DNA from: Seleniivibrio woodruffii
Lineage (GTDB): Bacteria > Chrysiogenota > Deferribacteres > Deferribacterales > Geovibrionaceae
Direction of reading: 5' to 3'
DNA length: 64,000 nt
NCBI RefSeq assembly: GCF_004339245.1
Contig: NZ_SMGG01000005.1
Span: 186,001 to 250,000 of the forward strand
Shown: piece after piece, positions 50,836 through 60,412 of the stretch
Layout: every line of letters begins with the position of its first letter
How positions within the stretch are numbered: the stretch's first letter is position 1
Notes under the pieces: model-generated
What the model saw: only the letters and a program-made list of their open reading frames with translations
Database searches by the model: none
What the model was told of the DNA's origin: nothing
Program-made: the position numbers and the translations under genes

Positions 50836-51432
50836 ATGAGCCTGGTAACAAAACAAGCACCCGCTTTCTCCGAGGCAGCAGTCCTCAACAAACAGTTCAA
50901 AAACGTTAGCCTGGAAGACTACAAAGGAAAATGGGTAGTTCTTTTCTTCTATCCTCTGGACTTCACATTCGTTTGCCCCACAGAGATAACAGCTCTCTCT
51001 GATGCCAACGAAGAATTCGCAAAAAGAGACGCTCAGATAATCGGCGTTTCCACCGACAGCAAATTCAGCCACCTTGCATGGGTAAACACTCCCAGATCAG
51101 AAGGCGGCCTTGGCGATATCGCATATCCCCTTGTGGCAGACTTCACAAAGTCAATCTCCACAGACTACGGTGTTCTGCTTGACGGCGGAATGGCTCTTCG
51201 TGCAACTTTCATAATCGATCCCGAAGGCAAGGTTCAGTTTGAACTGGTACACGACCTCGGCATCGGCAGAAACGTTACCGAAATTCTCAGAAACCTTGAC
51301 GCACTCCAGTTCGTCCGCAAACACGGCGAAGTTTGCCCCGCCGGCTGGACACCCGGAAAGGACACTATGAAACCCGACCCCGAAAAGAGCAAAGACTACT
51401 ACAAAAACAATCCGGAAGGATGGCAGAAATAA
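50836..51432 (+). CDS. 2-Cys peroxiredoxin (AhpC/Prx1 type)
   Basis: 198 residues. The peroxidatic cysteine is in [14 protein letters not shown] (about 50) and the resolving cysteine in HGEVCPAGW (about 170), so it is a typical two-cysteine enzyme. It reduces H2O2 and organic peroxides in the cytoplasm with a thioredoxin-type donor. It is a single gene with strong signals, as expected for abundant oxygen defence in an anaerobe. Confidence 0.96.
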   Translation: MSLVTKQAPAFSEAAVLNKQFKNVSLEDYKGKWVVLFFYPLDFTFVCPTEITALSDANEEFAKRDAQIIGVSTDSKFSHLAWVNTPRSEGGLGDIAYPLVADFTKSISTDYGVLLDGGMALRATFIIDPEGKVQFELVHDLGIGRNVTEILRNLDALQFVRKHGEVCPAGWTPGKDTMKPDPEKSKDYYKNNPEGWQK

Positions 51433-51436
51433 CACA

Positions 51437-51470
51437 AAAGGCGGCTCAAACGAGCCGCCTTTTTTTATTT
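51437..51470 (+). terminator. Terminator of the peroxiredoxin gene
   Basis: AAAGGCGGCTC-AAAC-GAGCCGCCTTT hairpin followed by TTTTATTT; the A-rich left side could also serve the convergent gene. Confidence 0.85.
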
Positions 51471-51486
51471 ATGAGTTGTCTGATGG

Positions 51487-52035
51487 CTATTTTATAAGCC
51501 CTGATATCTCTTTGAAACCTTCTCTGCCTGCGCCGCCCACAAGCTGGAACAGAACAGTCTCGGTAACGGTGATGACGGCTCCCGCCTTCTCCATGAAACC
51601 AAGCCCCGTGTGCCAGTTGAACTTAGCCCTTGAACAGACCGCATCAGCCGCCACATGAACGGTGTATCCGGCCTCAAGAAGGTCTATGGCAGTCTGGAGA
51701 ACGCAGACGTGGGTCTCCATTCCGGCAAGGACTACGGTCTTGATCCCTGAGGTTTTAAGCTGATCAACAAAGCTCAGCTCGCCGCAGCAGGAGAAAGATG
51801 TCTTTTCAATGGCCTCGCATTTAAGATGTTCCGCAAGTTCAGGGATGGTTGCTCCCAGCCCCTTGGTATACTGCTGAGTGACAAGTGTCTTGACCCCCAG
51901 AATATTGGCTCCTTTGATGAGTCTTGCAGTGTTGTCGGTAACTTTTTTCAGTACATCAGGATCCATAGCTTTGACCAGCCTCTCCTGAATATCGATAACC
52001 ACAAACGCTGTCGTCGCTTTTTCAAGTCTGAACAT
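51487..52035 (-). CDS. Isochorismatase-family hydrolase
   Basis: 182 residues. The cysteine-hydrolase triad is visible: Asp in FVVIDIQERLV, Lys near KTLVTQQYTKG, and Cys in GMETHVCVLQTAIDLL. It is of the YcaC-like size and style. Substrates vary (amides, isochorismate-like ethers), and none can be assigned. It lies 12 bases after a HAD phosphatase gene in the same direction. Confidence 0.88.
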   Translation of the reverse strand: MFRLEKATTAFVVIDIQERLVKAMDPDVLKKVTDNTARLIKGANILGVKTLVTQQYTKGLGATIPELAEHLKCEAIEKTSFSCCGELSFVDQLKTSGIKTVVLAGMETHVCVLQTAIDLLEAGYTVHVAADAVCSRAKFNWHTGLGFMEKAGAVITVTETVLFQLVGGAGREGFKEISGLIK

Positions 52036-52047
52036 GCATAGTCCTCC

Positions 52048-52647
52048 TTAGATACTAATAATCGTTTCTATCTCTCTGATGCCATCTGCGGCATCCTTAA
52101 ACAGCACTGTATTCAGTCCGCATGCCTTCGCACGGCCGATATGTCCCTCGTTGTCGTCAACAAACAGAGCCTCCGCAGGCTCAATGCCCATTTCTGCGCA
52201 GACCATGGGGAATATCTCCGGATGTTTTTTACCTATACCCAGACGGTATGAGTTGTACACCTTTTCGAACAGTCCGAAAAATCCGTACATATCGTTGAAC
52301 TCGTCCAGCCAGTTCACCTGATCGCTCAGTATCGCAGTCCGTAAACCGGCTTCGTTAACCCTCTTTATAAGCTCAATGACCTGTGGACGGATGGCGAACC
52401 TGTCAAAGATGACCCTGCGCATTTCATCCCTTGTCATTTTAAATTCGTATCTCTCGGCGAACAGACGCCAGAAGGTGTCTTCATCCGCCCTGCCGTACAT
52501 GTATCCCGTGCTCCAGAGCACGTCGCATGCATCCTCAAAGAATTTTCCGGGATCAAACCCGTGGATTCCGGCTATCTCAGTTAAACCTTTTTCCCAGCCT
52601 TCGTCCGCAATAACTCCTCCGAAATCGAAGAAAACCACTTTAATCAT
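52048..52647 (-). CDS. HAD-superfamily hydrolase
   Basis: 199 residues. Motif I is VVFFDFGGVIADEG (the DxG type of subfamily IA variant 3), motif II is AILSDQ, and motif IV is EALFVDDNEGHIGRA. It is probably a small phosphatase. First gene of a two-gene unit with the isochorismatase-like protein. Confidence 0.87.
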   Translation of the reverse strand: MIKVVFFDFGGVIADEGWEKGLTEIAGIHGFDPGKFFEDACDVLWSTGYMYGRADEDTFWRLFAERYEFKMTRDEMRRVIFDRFAIRPQVIELIKRVNEAGLRTAILSDQVNWLDEFNDMYGFFGLFEKVYNSYRLGIGKKHPEIFPMVCAEMGIEPAEALFVDDNEGHIGRAKACGLNTVLFKDAADGIREIETIISI

Positions 52648-52764
52648 TATAACCTCTCACAATTCTATTAACATACTATAAAAACGGAATAAGTCAAATA
52701 TCCGCTGTTGAAAAAACCGCTCCGGTGAACTATCTTACTCCATACCACAAACACGGAGCGTCAT

Positions 52765-53799
52765 TTGAAAACAAAGGTTTTAGTGGCCATGAGCGGCGGG
52801 GTCGACAGCACCCTCACGGCACATATGATGAAGGAACAGGGATACGAGGTTCAGGGCGTCACTATAAAGTTCTTCGAGGGGCAGGAGCAGGCTCTGGCCG
52901 ACGGAGAAAAGGCGGCGAAGGAACTCGGAATCCCATGGTATGCGGCCGACTACACACAGTTTTTTAAAGATGACGTTATCTCTTATTTCATAAGAACATA
53001 TAAACTCGGCAAAACTCCCAACCCCTGCGCATGGTGCAACAGGAACGCAAAGCTGAACTATCTTTTCAGGGAGATGAAATCCAACTGCTGTGAAAAGATA
53101 GTAACAGGTCACTACGCCCGCAAAATTCCCTTCGGTGAAGGATTCCGCATTGCAAAGGGGACAGACAGCTCCAAGGACCAGTCTTATTACCTGTCGCTGC
53201 TGAAGGCCTGTCAGATAGAGGTTGTTGAGTTCCCCCTCGGCGGGATGGTCAAAACCGATGTTAAGGCAAAAGCGGCGGAGCTTGGTCTCTCGGTTGCCGA
53301 GAAGGCTGAGAGTCAGGACATCTGTTTCCTGATGGGCGAGGACTACGGCGATTTCCTCGACAGGCACATCGCACCTGAAACCGTTAAAAAGGGCTGGTTC
53401 ATCCTGAACGGCAAACGCCTGAAAGAGCATAAAGGCATAATCTACTACACCGTGGGTCAGCGCAGAGGACTGGACATAGGCTATCACGAGCCGCTGTTCG
53501 TTAAGTCAATTGATGCCAGAAGCGGCGATATCATCCTTTCGGACAAGGAATCCGTCACAGGCAGAGGGGTTAAACTTGTGGAATGCGAGTTTCCCTCCGA
53601 CCACGACAGAATATTCCGTGCCGAGGTGAAGGTGCGCTATCGTATGGCTCCCGTCGGCTGTCTGGTGGAGATCCAGCCGTCGCAGACCGCCACAGTTCTG
53701 TTCGACAGACCGGAATTTGCTCCCACGCCCGGTCAGGTGGCCTGTATTTATAAAGATGATTCGGTTATCGGAGGAGGATTCATTGGAGACGTATTTTAA
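52765..53799 (+). CDS. mnmA: tRNA 2-thiouridylase MnmA
   Basis: 344 residues with a TTG start (GGAG at 52755). PP-loop SGGVDSTL, catalytic Cys in NPCAWCNRNAK, GHYARK, and second catalytic Cys in ESQDICFL. It activates tRNA U34 with ATP and transfers persulfide sulfur to make 2-thiouridine in Lys, Glu and Gln tRNAs. The segment KDQSYYLSLL is typical. The downstream LarE-like sulfur transferase begins within its last codons. Confidence 0.92.
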   Translation: MKTKVLVAMSGGVDSTLTAHMMKEQGYEVQGVTIKFFEGQEQALADGEKAAKELGIPWYAADYTQFFKDDVISYFIRTYKLGKTPNPCAWCNRNAKLNYLFREMKSNCCEKIVTGHYARKIPFGEGFRIAKGTDSSKDQSYYLSLLKACQIEVVEFPLGGMVKTDVKAKAAELGLSVAEKAESQDICFLMGEDYGDFLDRHIAPETVKKGWFILNGKRLKEHKGIIYYTVGQRRGLDIGYHEPLFVKSIDARSGDIILSDKESVTGRGVKLVECEFPSDHDRIFRAEVKVRYRMAPVGCLVEIQPSQTATVLFDRPEFAPTPGQVACIYKDDSVIGGGFIGDVF

Positions 53800-54454
53800 T
53801 AAATTTGACAAGGTTTTCGTAGCCTTAAGTGGCGGCGCGGACAGTGCGGCGGTGCTTATGATGGCTGTTGAATATCTCGGCGCAGACAGGGTAACTGCCT
53901 TCACATGCACCGGCAGCCACGTTTTCGGGCATGAAATAGAAACTGCGAAAGAGATTTCCGCAAAGCTCGGAGTTAAGCACGTATGCATGGTTGTTGACAT
54001 GCCTGAGCAGTTCTACGAGAACGCACCCGACAGATGCTATCACTGCAAAAAAGCAACGCTGGCAAAGATAGTGGAGATGGCAAAAGGCGACACCATCTTT
54101 GACGGCACGAATATAGACGACGACCCCAGAAACCGTCCCGGATTCAGAGCTTTGCAGGAGACGGGGATAATCTCTCCCCTGCGTGATCTTGGGCTGGGCA
54201 AATCCTTTACTCTGGACAAGGTGAAACCGCTGGACATAGATTTCCACGACGAATCATGCAAGGCGACCCGACTGACACTGCCCATCGACGAAGAGCGCAT
54301 GGACAGGGTTGAGCGGGTGGAAAGCCTGCTTCGTGACAGATTCAGAGGTCTTCGCTACCGTCTGGACGACAACCGAATAGAATTTAAAAAGCCGGTACGC
54401 CTTTCGGCGTCCGACTTTGAAAATATAGTTAACGCTGTCGGGATGATATCCTAG
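53783..54454 (+). CDS. larE: LarE-like ATP-dependent sulfur transferase (PP-loop)
   Basis: 223 residues from the TTG at 53783, chosen because GGAGGAGG lies 7-8 bases upstream; longer in-frame options would run far into mnmA. PP-loop ALSGGADSAAVLM and the sulfur-donating Cys motif DRCYHCKKATLAKI match the LarE family, which sacrifices cysteine sulfur in making the nickel-pincer nucleotide. No larA, larB or larC is nearby, so another sulfur-transfer role is possible. It is coupled to mnmA by overlap and meets the following kinase gene tail to tail with a four-base overlap. Confidence 0.82.
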   Translation: METYFNKFDKVFVALSGGADSAAVLMMAVEYLGADRVTAFTCTGSHVFGHEIETAKEISAKLGVKHVCMVVDMPEQFYENAPDRCYHCKKATLAKIVEMAKGDTIFDGTNIDDDPRNRPGFRALQETGIISPLRDLGLGKSFTLDKVKPLDIDFHDESCKATRLTLPIDEERMDRVERVESLLRDRFRGLRYRLDDNRIEFKKPVRLSASDFENIVNAVGMIS

Positions 54455-55686
54455 GTCAGCTCTTTTACCTCGCTGGGGATAACGATGCGGAACTTTACGC
54501 CCGCCGTGTCCCCGTTCGAGGCGGATATCTCCGCCCCCATGGCCTCTGCAAGAACGGCGCAAACCGCAAGCCCAAGCCCTGAACCGTCGGACTTGGTCGT
54601 ATAATACGGCAGAAACAGCTTATCCATATCAGCATCCCCGAACCCCGTGCCGTCGTCCTCATAAACCGCTTCTATCCCCTTCTTAACCACCGAAAGGGTT
54701 ATCACAGCGTTCTTGGCTCCCGCATCCAGCGAGTTGGTCTGCAGTATGGCTATTATCTTCCCGAATTTTGTCTTATCAATACTGACGCTGACATCCTCCG
54801 GACAGTGTACGGCGGTTATCAGATTTTTGCGGATATATCTGGCGGATTTCGCACGGATAAAATCAGCAAGCTCCGAAAGGGTCATTTCTGAGATAGCAAC
54901 CTTTACAGGCATGGAGTACTCCACAAACTCCCCTATCCTCTCCGCCAGCTTAAAGGTCTCGCTGCGGATGGACATTATCTCCTGATTTCTGACACCCTGC
55001 CGCTCCAGAGTGTCCGTCAGGCGGTTTATCTCCTCAATAGGCTCCGCAAGCTCCTGCGCAAGACCAAAGGTCAGGTTCTCCATTCTGGTCTCGTGCTTCT
55101 GCTTGTTCTCCTCCTGCAGCTTTGAAAAATCCGCTATGGGCTTCGTCATCCTCTGGCTGAGATATACTCCTGTCAGAAGTCCCGCCACTATAATGAGCAG
55201 GTTCAGAAGCGCAAGTGCGCTGATATTTTTGACAATGCCTGCTACAATGGACGTTCTGCTGACAAAAAACTCCATAGTGCCGAGGTGTTCGCCTGCGGCA
55301 TCGACAATTGGCATGCGGAAAACGATATTCGAACTGTCAGGGGTGATGGTGTCCCGCTCAACCCTGCCGTCGGCCATGTAAAGACCTTTAGAATTGTAAA
55401 CGGCGATATTGTCCAGATGGGGCACAGCACTGGTAAGACGTGTTATTAAAGTAAAGATTCCGAAAGAATTGTCATCGTCCAGATATTTTATCACATCCGA
55501 CGATATTATCTTCTGCTGTGCTTCCAGAAAGTGCTTTGTGGAACGCACCTCTGCGATATACTGAATATAAACGAACAGGACAATGTTCACCATTACAGCT
55601 GTGATCGCCAGAAAACCAATAAGCAGAATGGGTCTGCGTTTCAGACGTTTTACGAGACGCTCAGCTTTTTCACTTGGTGAGTGCAT
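54451..55686 (-). CDS. Sensor kinase-like protein lacking the phospho-histidine
   Basis: 411 residues. Membrane helices lie at about 20-42 and 150-175 around a periplasmic sensor domain, followed by a short linker with MTKPIADFSKLQ. The H box reads FGLAQELAEPIEEI, with Gln 211 where His is expected. The ATPase part is intact (QTNSLDAG, DDGTGFG, GSGLGLAVCAVL). It may bind ATP and act as a modulator of another kinase, or use a noncanonical residue. The stop overlaps the convergent larE-like gene by four bases. Confidence 0.85.
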   Translation of the reverse strand: MHSPSEKAERLVKRLKRRPILLIGFLAITAVMVNIVLFVYIQYIAEVRSTKHFLEAQQKIISSDVIKYLDDDNSFGIFTLITRLTSAVPHLDNIAVYNSKGLYMADGRVERDTITPDSSNIVFRMPIVDAAGEHLGTMEFFVSRTSIVAGIVKNISALALLNLLIIVAGLLTGVYLSQRMTKPIADFSKLQEENKQKHETRMENLTFGLAQELAEPIEEINRLTDTLERQGVRNQEIMSIRSETFKLAERIGEFVEYSMPVKVAISEMTLSELADFIRAKSARYIRKNLITAVHCPEDVSVSIDKTKFGKIIAILQTNSLDAGAKNAVITLSVVKKGIEAVYEDDGTGFGDADMDKLFLPYYTTKSDGSGLGLAVCAVLAEAMGAEISASNGDTAGVKFRIVIPSEVKELT

Positions 55687-55810
55687 ATTCTCCTCCCGTC
55701 ATATTATACCCCATGATTTAAATTCGGCAACAGTTCAAGGTTAATCCGTTCTTAACGTTTTTTTCATTATTAACGTGGCTATTGACATAATTTTCTGATA
55801 TCAAAAGAAT

Positions 55811-56491
55811 ATGCTAAATATACAAGATTTTATGCTCATTATTTCAGGCACTTTCGCATGGTTCACAGGCATTCTGTCTGCGGGCAGCGGCGGCCTTATT
55901 TTCCTGCCGGTCTCTGCTCTTTTTCTCCAGACGGGAATAATAACTCCCGTAACCGCAATAGCTTCGCTCCTTTCTGATTCGGAAAAGATGCTGAGATACG
56001 GCAACAACGCCTGCCCTGTGGTTCTGAAAGCCTCCATTCCCTTCACCATCGTCGGTGCGGGGCTGGGAGTTTTTCTGTTCTCCGTTTCCGATCTGCGGGT
56101 TTATGCAGTTTTCCTCTTTCTCTTTTATCTCGCCAACTCAGTCTACTCGCACAAATTCTACGGCCTCGGACGCATTCCGGTGTTTTTCGGGTCTGTCATT
56201 TCCGGCTATCTCGGAGTAACGGCGCTTAACACCTCAATGACCAGAGAGGAGGAGGGCAGCTTCTTCGTCCTCTGCTTTATGCGTGGAATTACAATGCTCA
56301 GCGCATATCTTATGTTCGGGGTACTCACAGCCGATGTCCTGATATACGGGATAATGGCAGGAATTGGTGCTCTTGCTGGCGGGTATCTGGGCAGACGCTA
56401 CTTCAGCGGCTTTCAGGATCGTTTCCTCCGCTTTTTCGTAAAAGCATCTCTTATTGCCTGCATTGTCATCATCCTCGCCGGACAGCTCTGA
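55811..56491 (+). CDS. TauE/SafE-family permease
   Basis: 226 residues, six to seven membrane helices. Its first half has SAGSGGLIFLPVSALFL, a version of the family glycine motif, and its second half has GIGALAGGYLGRRYF. Shorter and more diverged than the copy at 42.4 kb. Substrate unknown. It stands alone. Confidence 0.75.
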   Translation: MLNIQDFMLIISGTFAWFTGILSAGSGGLIFLPVSALFLQTGIITPVTAIASLLSDSEKMLRYGNNACPVVLKASIPFTIVGAGLGVFLFSVSDLRVYAVFLFLFYLANSVYSHKFYGLGRIPVFFGSVISGYLGVTALNTSMTREEEGSFFVLCFMRGITMLSAYLMFGVLTADVLIYGIMAGIGALAGGYLGRRYFSGFQDRFLRFFVKASLIACIVIILAGQL

Positions 56492-56600
56492 TCTTTTTTT
56501 AATGTTATGTTATTGGTTGTTCCAAGGTTACCGCATTATGAATGTGTGAGACTGCCGCAGCCCTTGCAGGGCTTCGCAGTGACGTGTGCGTGTCTTTCTC

Positions 56601-56723
56601 TTTGATTTTTAGATACAAGCAGTACAAGGAAGGTTTTTTGAGAGGGCGGCGAGCGTACATACGGGTACGTGAGCTGTTCCGAAAAAAAGCTGACACCGTA
56701 ATGCGCCGTATATAAAGATCAAA
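56601..56723 (+). repeat. 123-bp structured repeat, copy B
   Basis: Gapless partner of 24251-24373. The 10-bp terminal stem is TTTGATTTTT with AAAGATCAAA. The inner pairs AGATAC/GTATAT and CGTAC/GTACG differ from copy A by matched changes. It lies beyond the terminator of rpsI. Confidence 0.7.
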
Positions 56724-56728
56724 AAAAA

Positions 56729-56751
56729 AGGCCTGCTCGAAAGCAGGCCTT
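56729..56751 (-). terminator. Terminator of rplM-rpsI
   Basis: AAGGCCTGC/GCAGGCCTT hairpin; nine A on its left give a poly-T on the minus strand, right after the rpsI stop. Confidence 0.9.
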
Positions 56752-56757
56752 GTAACA

Positions 56758-57150
56758 TTAACGTTTGGAGAACTGAGAAGACTTTCTCGCCTTCGGTTTA
56801 CCGGGTTTCTTACGCTCGACTGCTCTGGAGTCTCTGGTAAGGAAACCTTCCTTTTTAAGTGCGGGACGGTTAGCTGCGTCGAATTCGCACAGTGCTCTTG
56901 CAAGACCGTGACGAACAGCACCAGCCTGTCCGCTTTTGCCGCCGCCTTTAACAGTGATGTAAAGGTCGAACTTGCCCTCTGCGGCTATTGTTGAGAGGGG
57001 CTGCAGGCTTATCATTGTGAGAGTGGGTCTCTCAAAATATGCTTCAGGCTCTTTGCCGTTGATAGTGACAAGACCTTTGCCGGGTTTGATGAAAACTCTG
57101 GCACAGGATGTTTTTCTTCTGCCAGTTCCGTATGTATAGTCAGCCATCAA
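56758..57150 (-). CDS. rpsI: 30S ribosomal protein S9
   Basis: 130 residues. [13 protein letters not shown] start and [16 protein letters not shown] end are family signatures, including the basic C-terminal tail ending in Lys-Arg that reaches the P site. Pairs with rplM eight bases upstream. Confidence 0.98.
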   Translation of the reverse strand: MMADYTYGTGRRKTSCARVFIKPGKGLVTINGKEPEAYFERPTLTMISLQPLSTIAAEGKFDLYITVKGGGKSGQAGAVRHGLARALCEFDAANRPALKKEGFLTRDSRAVERKKPGKPKARKSSQFSKR

Positions 57151-57158
57151 TAGTCTCC

Positions 57159-57587
57159 TTATATCTCAAAAACTTCGGGGTTCTGAGCAGCATGAGGATG
57201 CTCTGAGCCGGTGTAGATTTTCAGTTTGCTGATCATAGCTCTGCCCATTCTTGTTTTGGGGAGCATGTTTTTAACAGCCAGTCTGATTACATCTTCGGGT
57301 TTTTTCTCAAGCTGTTCTTTAAGAGTTCTCTCTTTAAGACCGCCGAGGTGGCCGGAGTGTCTGTAGTACATTTTGTCGTCCATCTTGGAACCTGTAACTA
57401 CGAACTTGTCAGCGTTGATAACGATAACGAAGTCGCCGGTGTCGATGGAGGGAGTGTAGATCGGCTTCTTTTTGCCCATAAGGGTCATAGCGATCTCAGT
57501 AGCCATACGTCCGAGAACTTTGCCTTTGGCGTCCAGAACGTACCATTTTTTTTCTATTTCGTCGGGTTTTGCCCAATAGCTTTTCAT
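57159..57587 (-). CDS. rplM: 50S ribosomal protein L13
   Basis: 142 residues, normal length. [31 protein letters not shown] and [11 protein letters not shown] are diagnostic. First gene of the rplM-rpsI pair. Confidence 0.98.
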   Translation of the reverse strand: MKSYWAKPDEIEKKWYVLDAKGKVLGRMATEIAMTLMGKKKPIYTPSIDTGDFVIVINADKFVVTGSKMDDKMYYRHSGHLGGLKERTLKEQLEKKPEDVIRLAVKNMLPKTRMGRAMISKLKIYTGSEHPHAAQNPEVFEI

Positions 57588-57659
57588 TTGTAAACCTCGT
57601 CAAAAATGTGAGCTTTTTAATTTATTTAATCTGCGTGAACGTGTCAAGCGGATTTTAAA

Positions 57660-58019
57660 TTAAAGCCCTTTCCTTCTTTCTTTAATTCTCGCAGCTTTAC
57701 CGCGCAGGTCTCTCATGTAGAACAGCCTAGCCTGACGTACTTTACCGCTTCTGATAAGCTCTACCTTATCAATACGGGGTGAGCAGTAGGGGAAAGTTCT
57801 TTCCACGCCTATGTCGCCAACCATCTTTCTAACGGTGAAAGTTGAGTTGGTAGCGTTTCTGTGGATCTTCATAACAAGACCTTCATATGCCTGAATACGC
57901 TCTTTGTTTCCTTCAACAATGCGGAAGTAAACTCTGACTGTATCTCCGGAACGGAAAGCAGGCATTTCTTTTTCAGTTTTAAACATCGCCTCAACGGAAG
58001 CGATAAGTTTATTTTTCAT
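57660..58019 (-). CDS. rplS: 50S ribosomal protein L19
   Basis: 119 residues. [22 protein letters not shown] and RRSGKVRQA-type ([20 protein letters not shown]) motifs identify it. Last of the rpsP-khpA-rimM-trmD-rplS series; trmD ends 11 bases upstream. Confidence 0.98.
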   Translation of the reverse strand: MKNKLIASVEAMFKTEKEMPAFRSGDTVRVYFRIVEGNKERIQAYEGLVMKIHRNATNSTFTVRKMVGDIGVERTFPYCSPRIDKVELIRSGKVRQARLFYMRDLRGKAARIKERRKGL

Positions 58020-58030
58020 GGATGAGCCTC

Positions 58031-59308
58031 CTAAAAACTATGTATCCTATCCATTATAATGGCCACGGCACTTCTGACCGAAAGGTGGTTGAACTGGCCA
58101 ACGCCCTTTATGGGTTTAAGCACCCTGTCCGACATTTTAAAAACATCTTCGGTGAAGCCCCAGCCCGTCCCGAAAATTATCAGGCACGGTTTCTGTTCGG
58201 CGAGCCTCGCCGTCTCTTCGAAATCGATGTTCGCTCTGGAATCCCTTGCCGTGGTGGCTATCACCACAGGCCTTTCGCCCTCAAGCCTTTCGATCTCTGC
58301 TATAACATCAAGAAGTCCCTCTGCGAGCTGTGTACGCTCGAAGGCCTCCTTGCGGTTGACATTGTAAGTTGCGCCGTATCCGTGAAGCCAGTGGTTGATG
58401 ACCCTCTCAGCGATCCCCCGCTGAGCCTGAAGCGGCGTAACAACGAAATACTTGCGTACGTCGTATGTTGTACAGCTTCTGGATATGTCGTGCAGATCCA
58501 TGTTGGTAATGGATGTTGCGACATTGATCTTCTCTTTGTCCTTCATCGGATAGTGCAAAAGAGCGACGTATATTTTCTTCTTTAATGCGACGGTGTCAAG
58601 ATATTTTTTATCTTCGGCACTTAAATTCGCATTTTTCAGTAAATCAGGTCTGTTTTTCGCAGTGATTTCTATGGATTGTTGCCTTCTCCATTTCTCGATC
58701 TCTGCGTGGTGTCCCGACAGAAGGATTTCGGGAACCTTCACACCTTCATATTCATAGGGTCTTGTGTAGTGGGGATATTCAAGCATTCCGGAGGTGTGAG
58801 AGTCCTCCAGAGGCGAGTTTTCGTCTCCCAGCACACCGGGAAGAAGCCTTGCTATGGAATCTATCATCACCATCGAGGCCAGTTCGCCTCCTGTCAGTAC
58901 AAAATCGCCCAGTGAGAGCGACTCGTCCACACAAAGACCGACTACCCGTTCATCAACTCCTTCGTATCGGCCGCAGATGAATGTGAGGCTATCATATTCA
59001 CGGAGCCTTTCGGCGTCCTTCTGGGTGAATTTCTTCCCCCTCGGGTCCATGAGTATGACGTGGGTATCGCCATCCTTTTGTTTCAGATCCCTGACAGCGG
59101 TGACTATAGGTTCGGGCTTCATCACAAGTCCCTGTCCGCCGCCGTACTGATAATCGTCCGTGAGTCTGTGTTTGTCTGTGGTGTAGCTTCTTATATCAAC
59201 GGGGTTTACGGTAAAGAAGCCGGACTCCGCAGCCTTGGACAGAACACCCTGAGAGAAGGGAGCAGTGAACATGTCCGGAAATATCGTAAGGATATTAAAC
59301 GTCTTCAC
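58031..59308 (-). CDS. trmD: TrmD fused to a second RNA-methyltransferase-like domain
   Basis: 425 residues, against about 230-250 for ordinary TrmD. Residues 1-235 are a complete tRNA (guanine-37-N1)-methyltransferase ([49 protein letters not shown]). Residues 245-425 ([32 protein letters not shown]) match the SAM-dependent RNA methyltransferase-like domain often encoded alone. The fusion places two knotted methyltransferase folds in one protein. It overlaps rimM by 14 bases. Confidence 0.92.
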   Translation of the reverse strand: MKTFNILTIFPDMFTAPFSQGVLSKAAESGFFTVNPVDIRSYTTDKHRLTDDYQYGGGQGLVMKPEPIVTAVRDLKQKDGDTHVILMDPRGKKFTQKDAERLREYDSLTFICGRYEGVDERVVGLCVDESLSLGDFVLTGGELASMVMIDSIARLLPGVLGDENSPLEDSHTSGMLEYPHYTRPYEYEGVKVPEILLSGHHAEIEKWRRQQSIEITAKNRPDLLKNANLSAEDKKYLDTVALKKKIYVALLHYPMKDKEKINVATSITNMDLHDISRSCTTYDVRKYFVVTPLQAQRGIAERVINHWLHGYGATYNVNRKEAFERTQLAEGLLDVIAEIERLEGERPVVIATTARDSRANIDFEETARLAEQKPCLIIFGTGWGFTEDVFKMSDRVLKPIKGVGQFNHLSVRSAVAIIMDRIHSF

Positions 59309-59804
59309 TTATCAGACCCTCTCTGTTGATCACCAGTTTTTTCTCTTTCACGTTTATCTCTGTAACGTGATCCTTATTGTTGGAGATGAGCCATGTCTCC
59401 TTTTCGCCCTGAATGCGGAAAACCTCTGAGGCTCCCGCTTCCATGTAGTCGATAAGGGTTCCGACAAAATCTCCGTTCGTGTCTAACACCTGACACCCCT
59501 CAAGCTCATGCCAGTATATCTCGTCATCAAGCTGAGGCAGCATCTCTTCGGGGACAACAACGTCCATCCCCTTATATTTAAGGGCGGAATCAACATCCTC
59601 CAGCCCTTTGAAGCCTACGAGGAGCATGCCCTTGTAGTCCTTCATATACTCGATTTCCAGAGATGCCTTCACTTTGCCCTCTTTCGAAAGCATCATATAC
59701 TGCATCTCTTCCAGAATTTCCGGACTCTCAGTGGTCACCTGCATCAGCAGGAGCCCGTCCAGTCCGTGTGTGTTAACAAGTTTTCCAATCTTTATAAACT
59801 TCAT
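59295..59804 (-). CDS. rimM: 16S rRNA processing protein RimM
   Basis: 169 residues. The N-terminal RimM barrel (IGKLVNTHGLDGLLLMQ) is followed by the PRC-type barrel (IYWHELEGCQVLDTNGDFVGTLIDY). It assists 30S head assembly around S19. Position between khpA and trmD is standard. Confidence 0.96.
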   Translation of the reverse strand: MKFIKIGKLVNTHGLDGLLLMQVTTESPEILEEMQYMMLSKEGKVKASLEIEYMKDYKGMLLVGFKGLEDVDSALKYKGMDVVVPEEMLPQLDDEIYWHELEGCQVLDTNGDFVGTLIDYMEAGASEVFRIQGEKETWLISNNKDHVTEINVKEKKLVINREGLISEDV

Positions 59805-59853
59805 GAACCATGCCGCAGGGAATCGTTAAATCTCCTCTGCTCCTTTTCGAAAA

Positions 59854-60084
59854 TCAATCCAGTATCTCAAGAATGACTTTCTTTCCGTTTTTAACGCCGG
59901 CCGCATTTATCACTGTTCTGATAGCTTTGGCTGTGCGTCCCTGCTTGCCGATCACCTTTCCGAGATCTGCAGAGTCGACCCTAAGTTCGAGGATTGCGGC
60001 CTTTTCGCCCTCAACCTCTTTCAGGCTCACTGCCTCGGGTTTGTCTACCAGAGACTTTACGATGAATTCAACAAGCTCTTTCAT
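59854..60084 (-). CDS. khpA: KH-domain RNA-binding protein KhpA
   Basis: 76 residues, single KH domain with DLGKVIGKQGRTAKAIRTVI (GxxG loop). Small RNA-binding partner usually encoded next to rpsP. Confidence 0.94.
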   Translation of the reverse strand: MKELVEFIVKSLVDKPEAVSLKEVEGEKAAILELRVDSADLGKVIGKQGRTAKAIRTVINAAGVKNGKKVILEILD

Positions 60085-60107
60085 GGTTCACCTCATTCCC
60101 AGCCGGC

Positions 60108-60371
60108 TTACTTGGAAGCTGCGTACTGAGCTATAATGCCTTGTTTGGACAGAAGGTTCTTAACTGTGTCTGAGGGCTGTGCACCTTTGTTCAGCCAGTC
60201 GAGAGCCTTTTCAGCATCGATCTTCACTTCTGCCTCAGCGGGCATAGGGTTGTAGTAACCGAGAATTTCGATGAAGTTACCGTTGCGTCTTTCCTGTGCG
60301 TTGCAAACAACGATTCTGTAGAAGGGTCTTTTTTTACGTCCGAGTCTTACAAGTCTGATTCTGGTAGCCAC
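60108..60371 (-). CDS. rpsP: 30S ribosomal protein S16
   Basis: 87 residues. [21 protein letters not shown] and the [20 protein letters not shown] region are diagnostic. It follows ffh by 41 bases. Confidence 0.98.
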   Translation of the reverse strand: MATRIRLVRLGRKKRPFYRIVVCNAQERRNGNFIEILGYYNPMPAEAEVKIDAEKALDWLNKGAQPSDTVKNLLSKQGIIAQYAASK

Positions 60372-60412
60372 TTAAATGTACCTCTCTTATTTGTACTGAT
60401 ATATTATATCTG

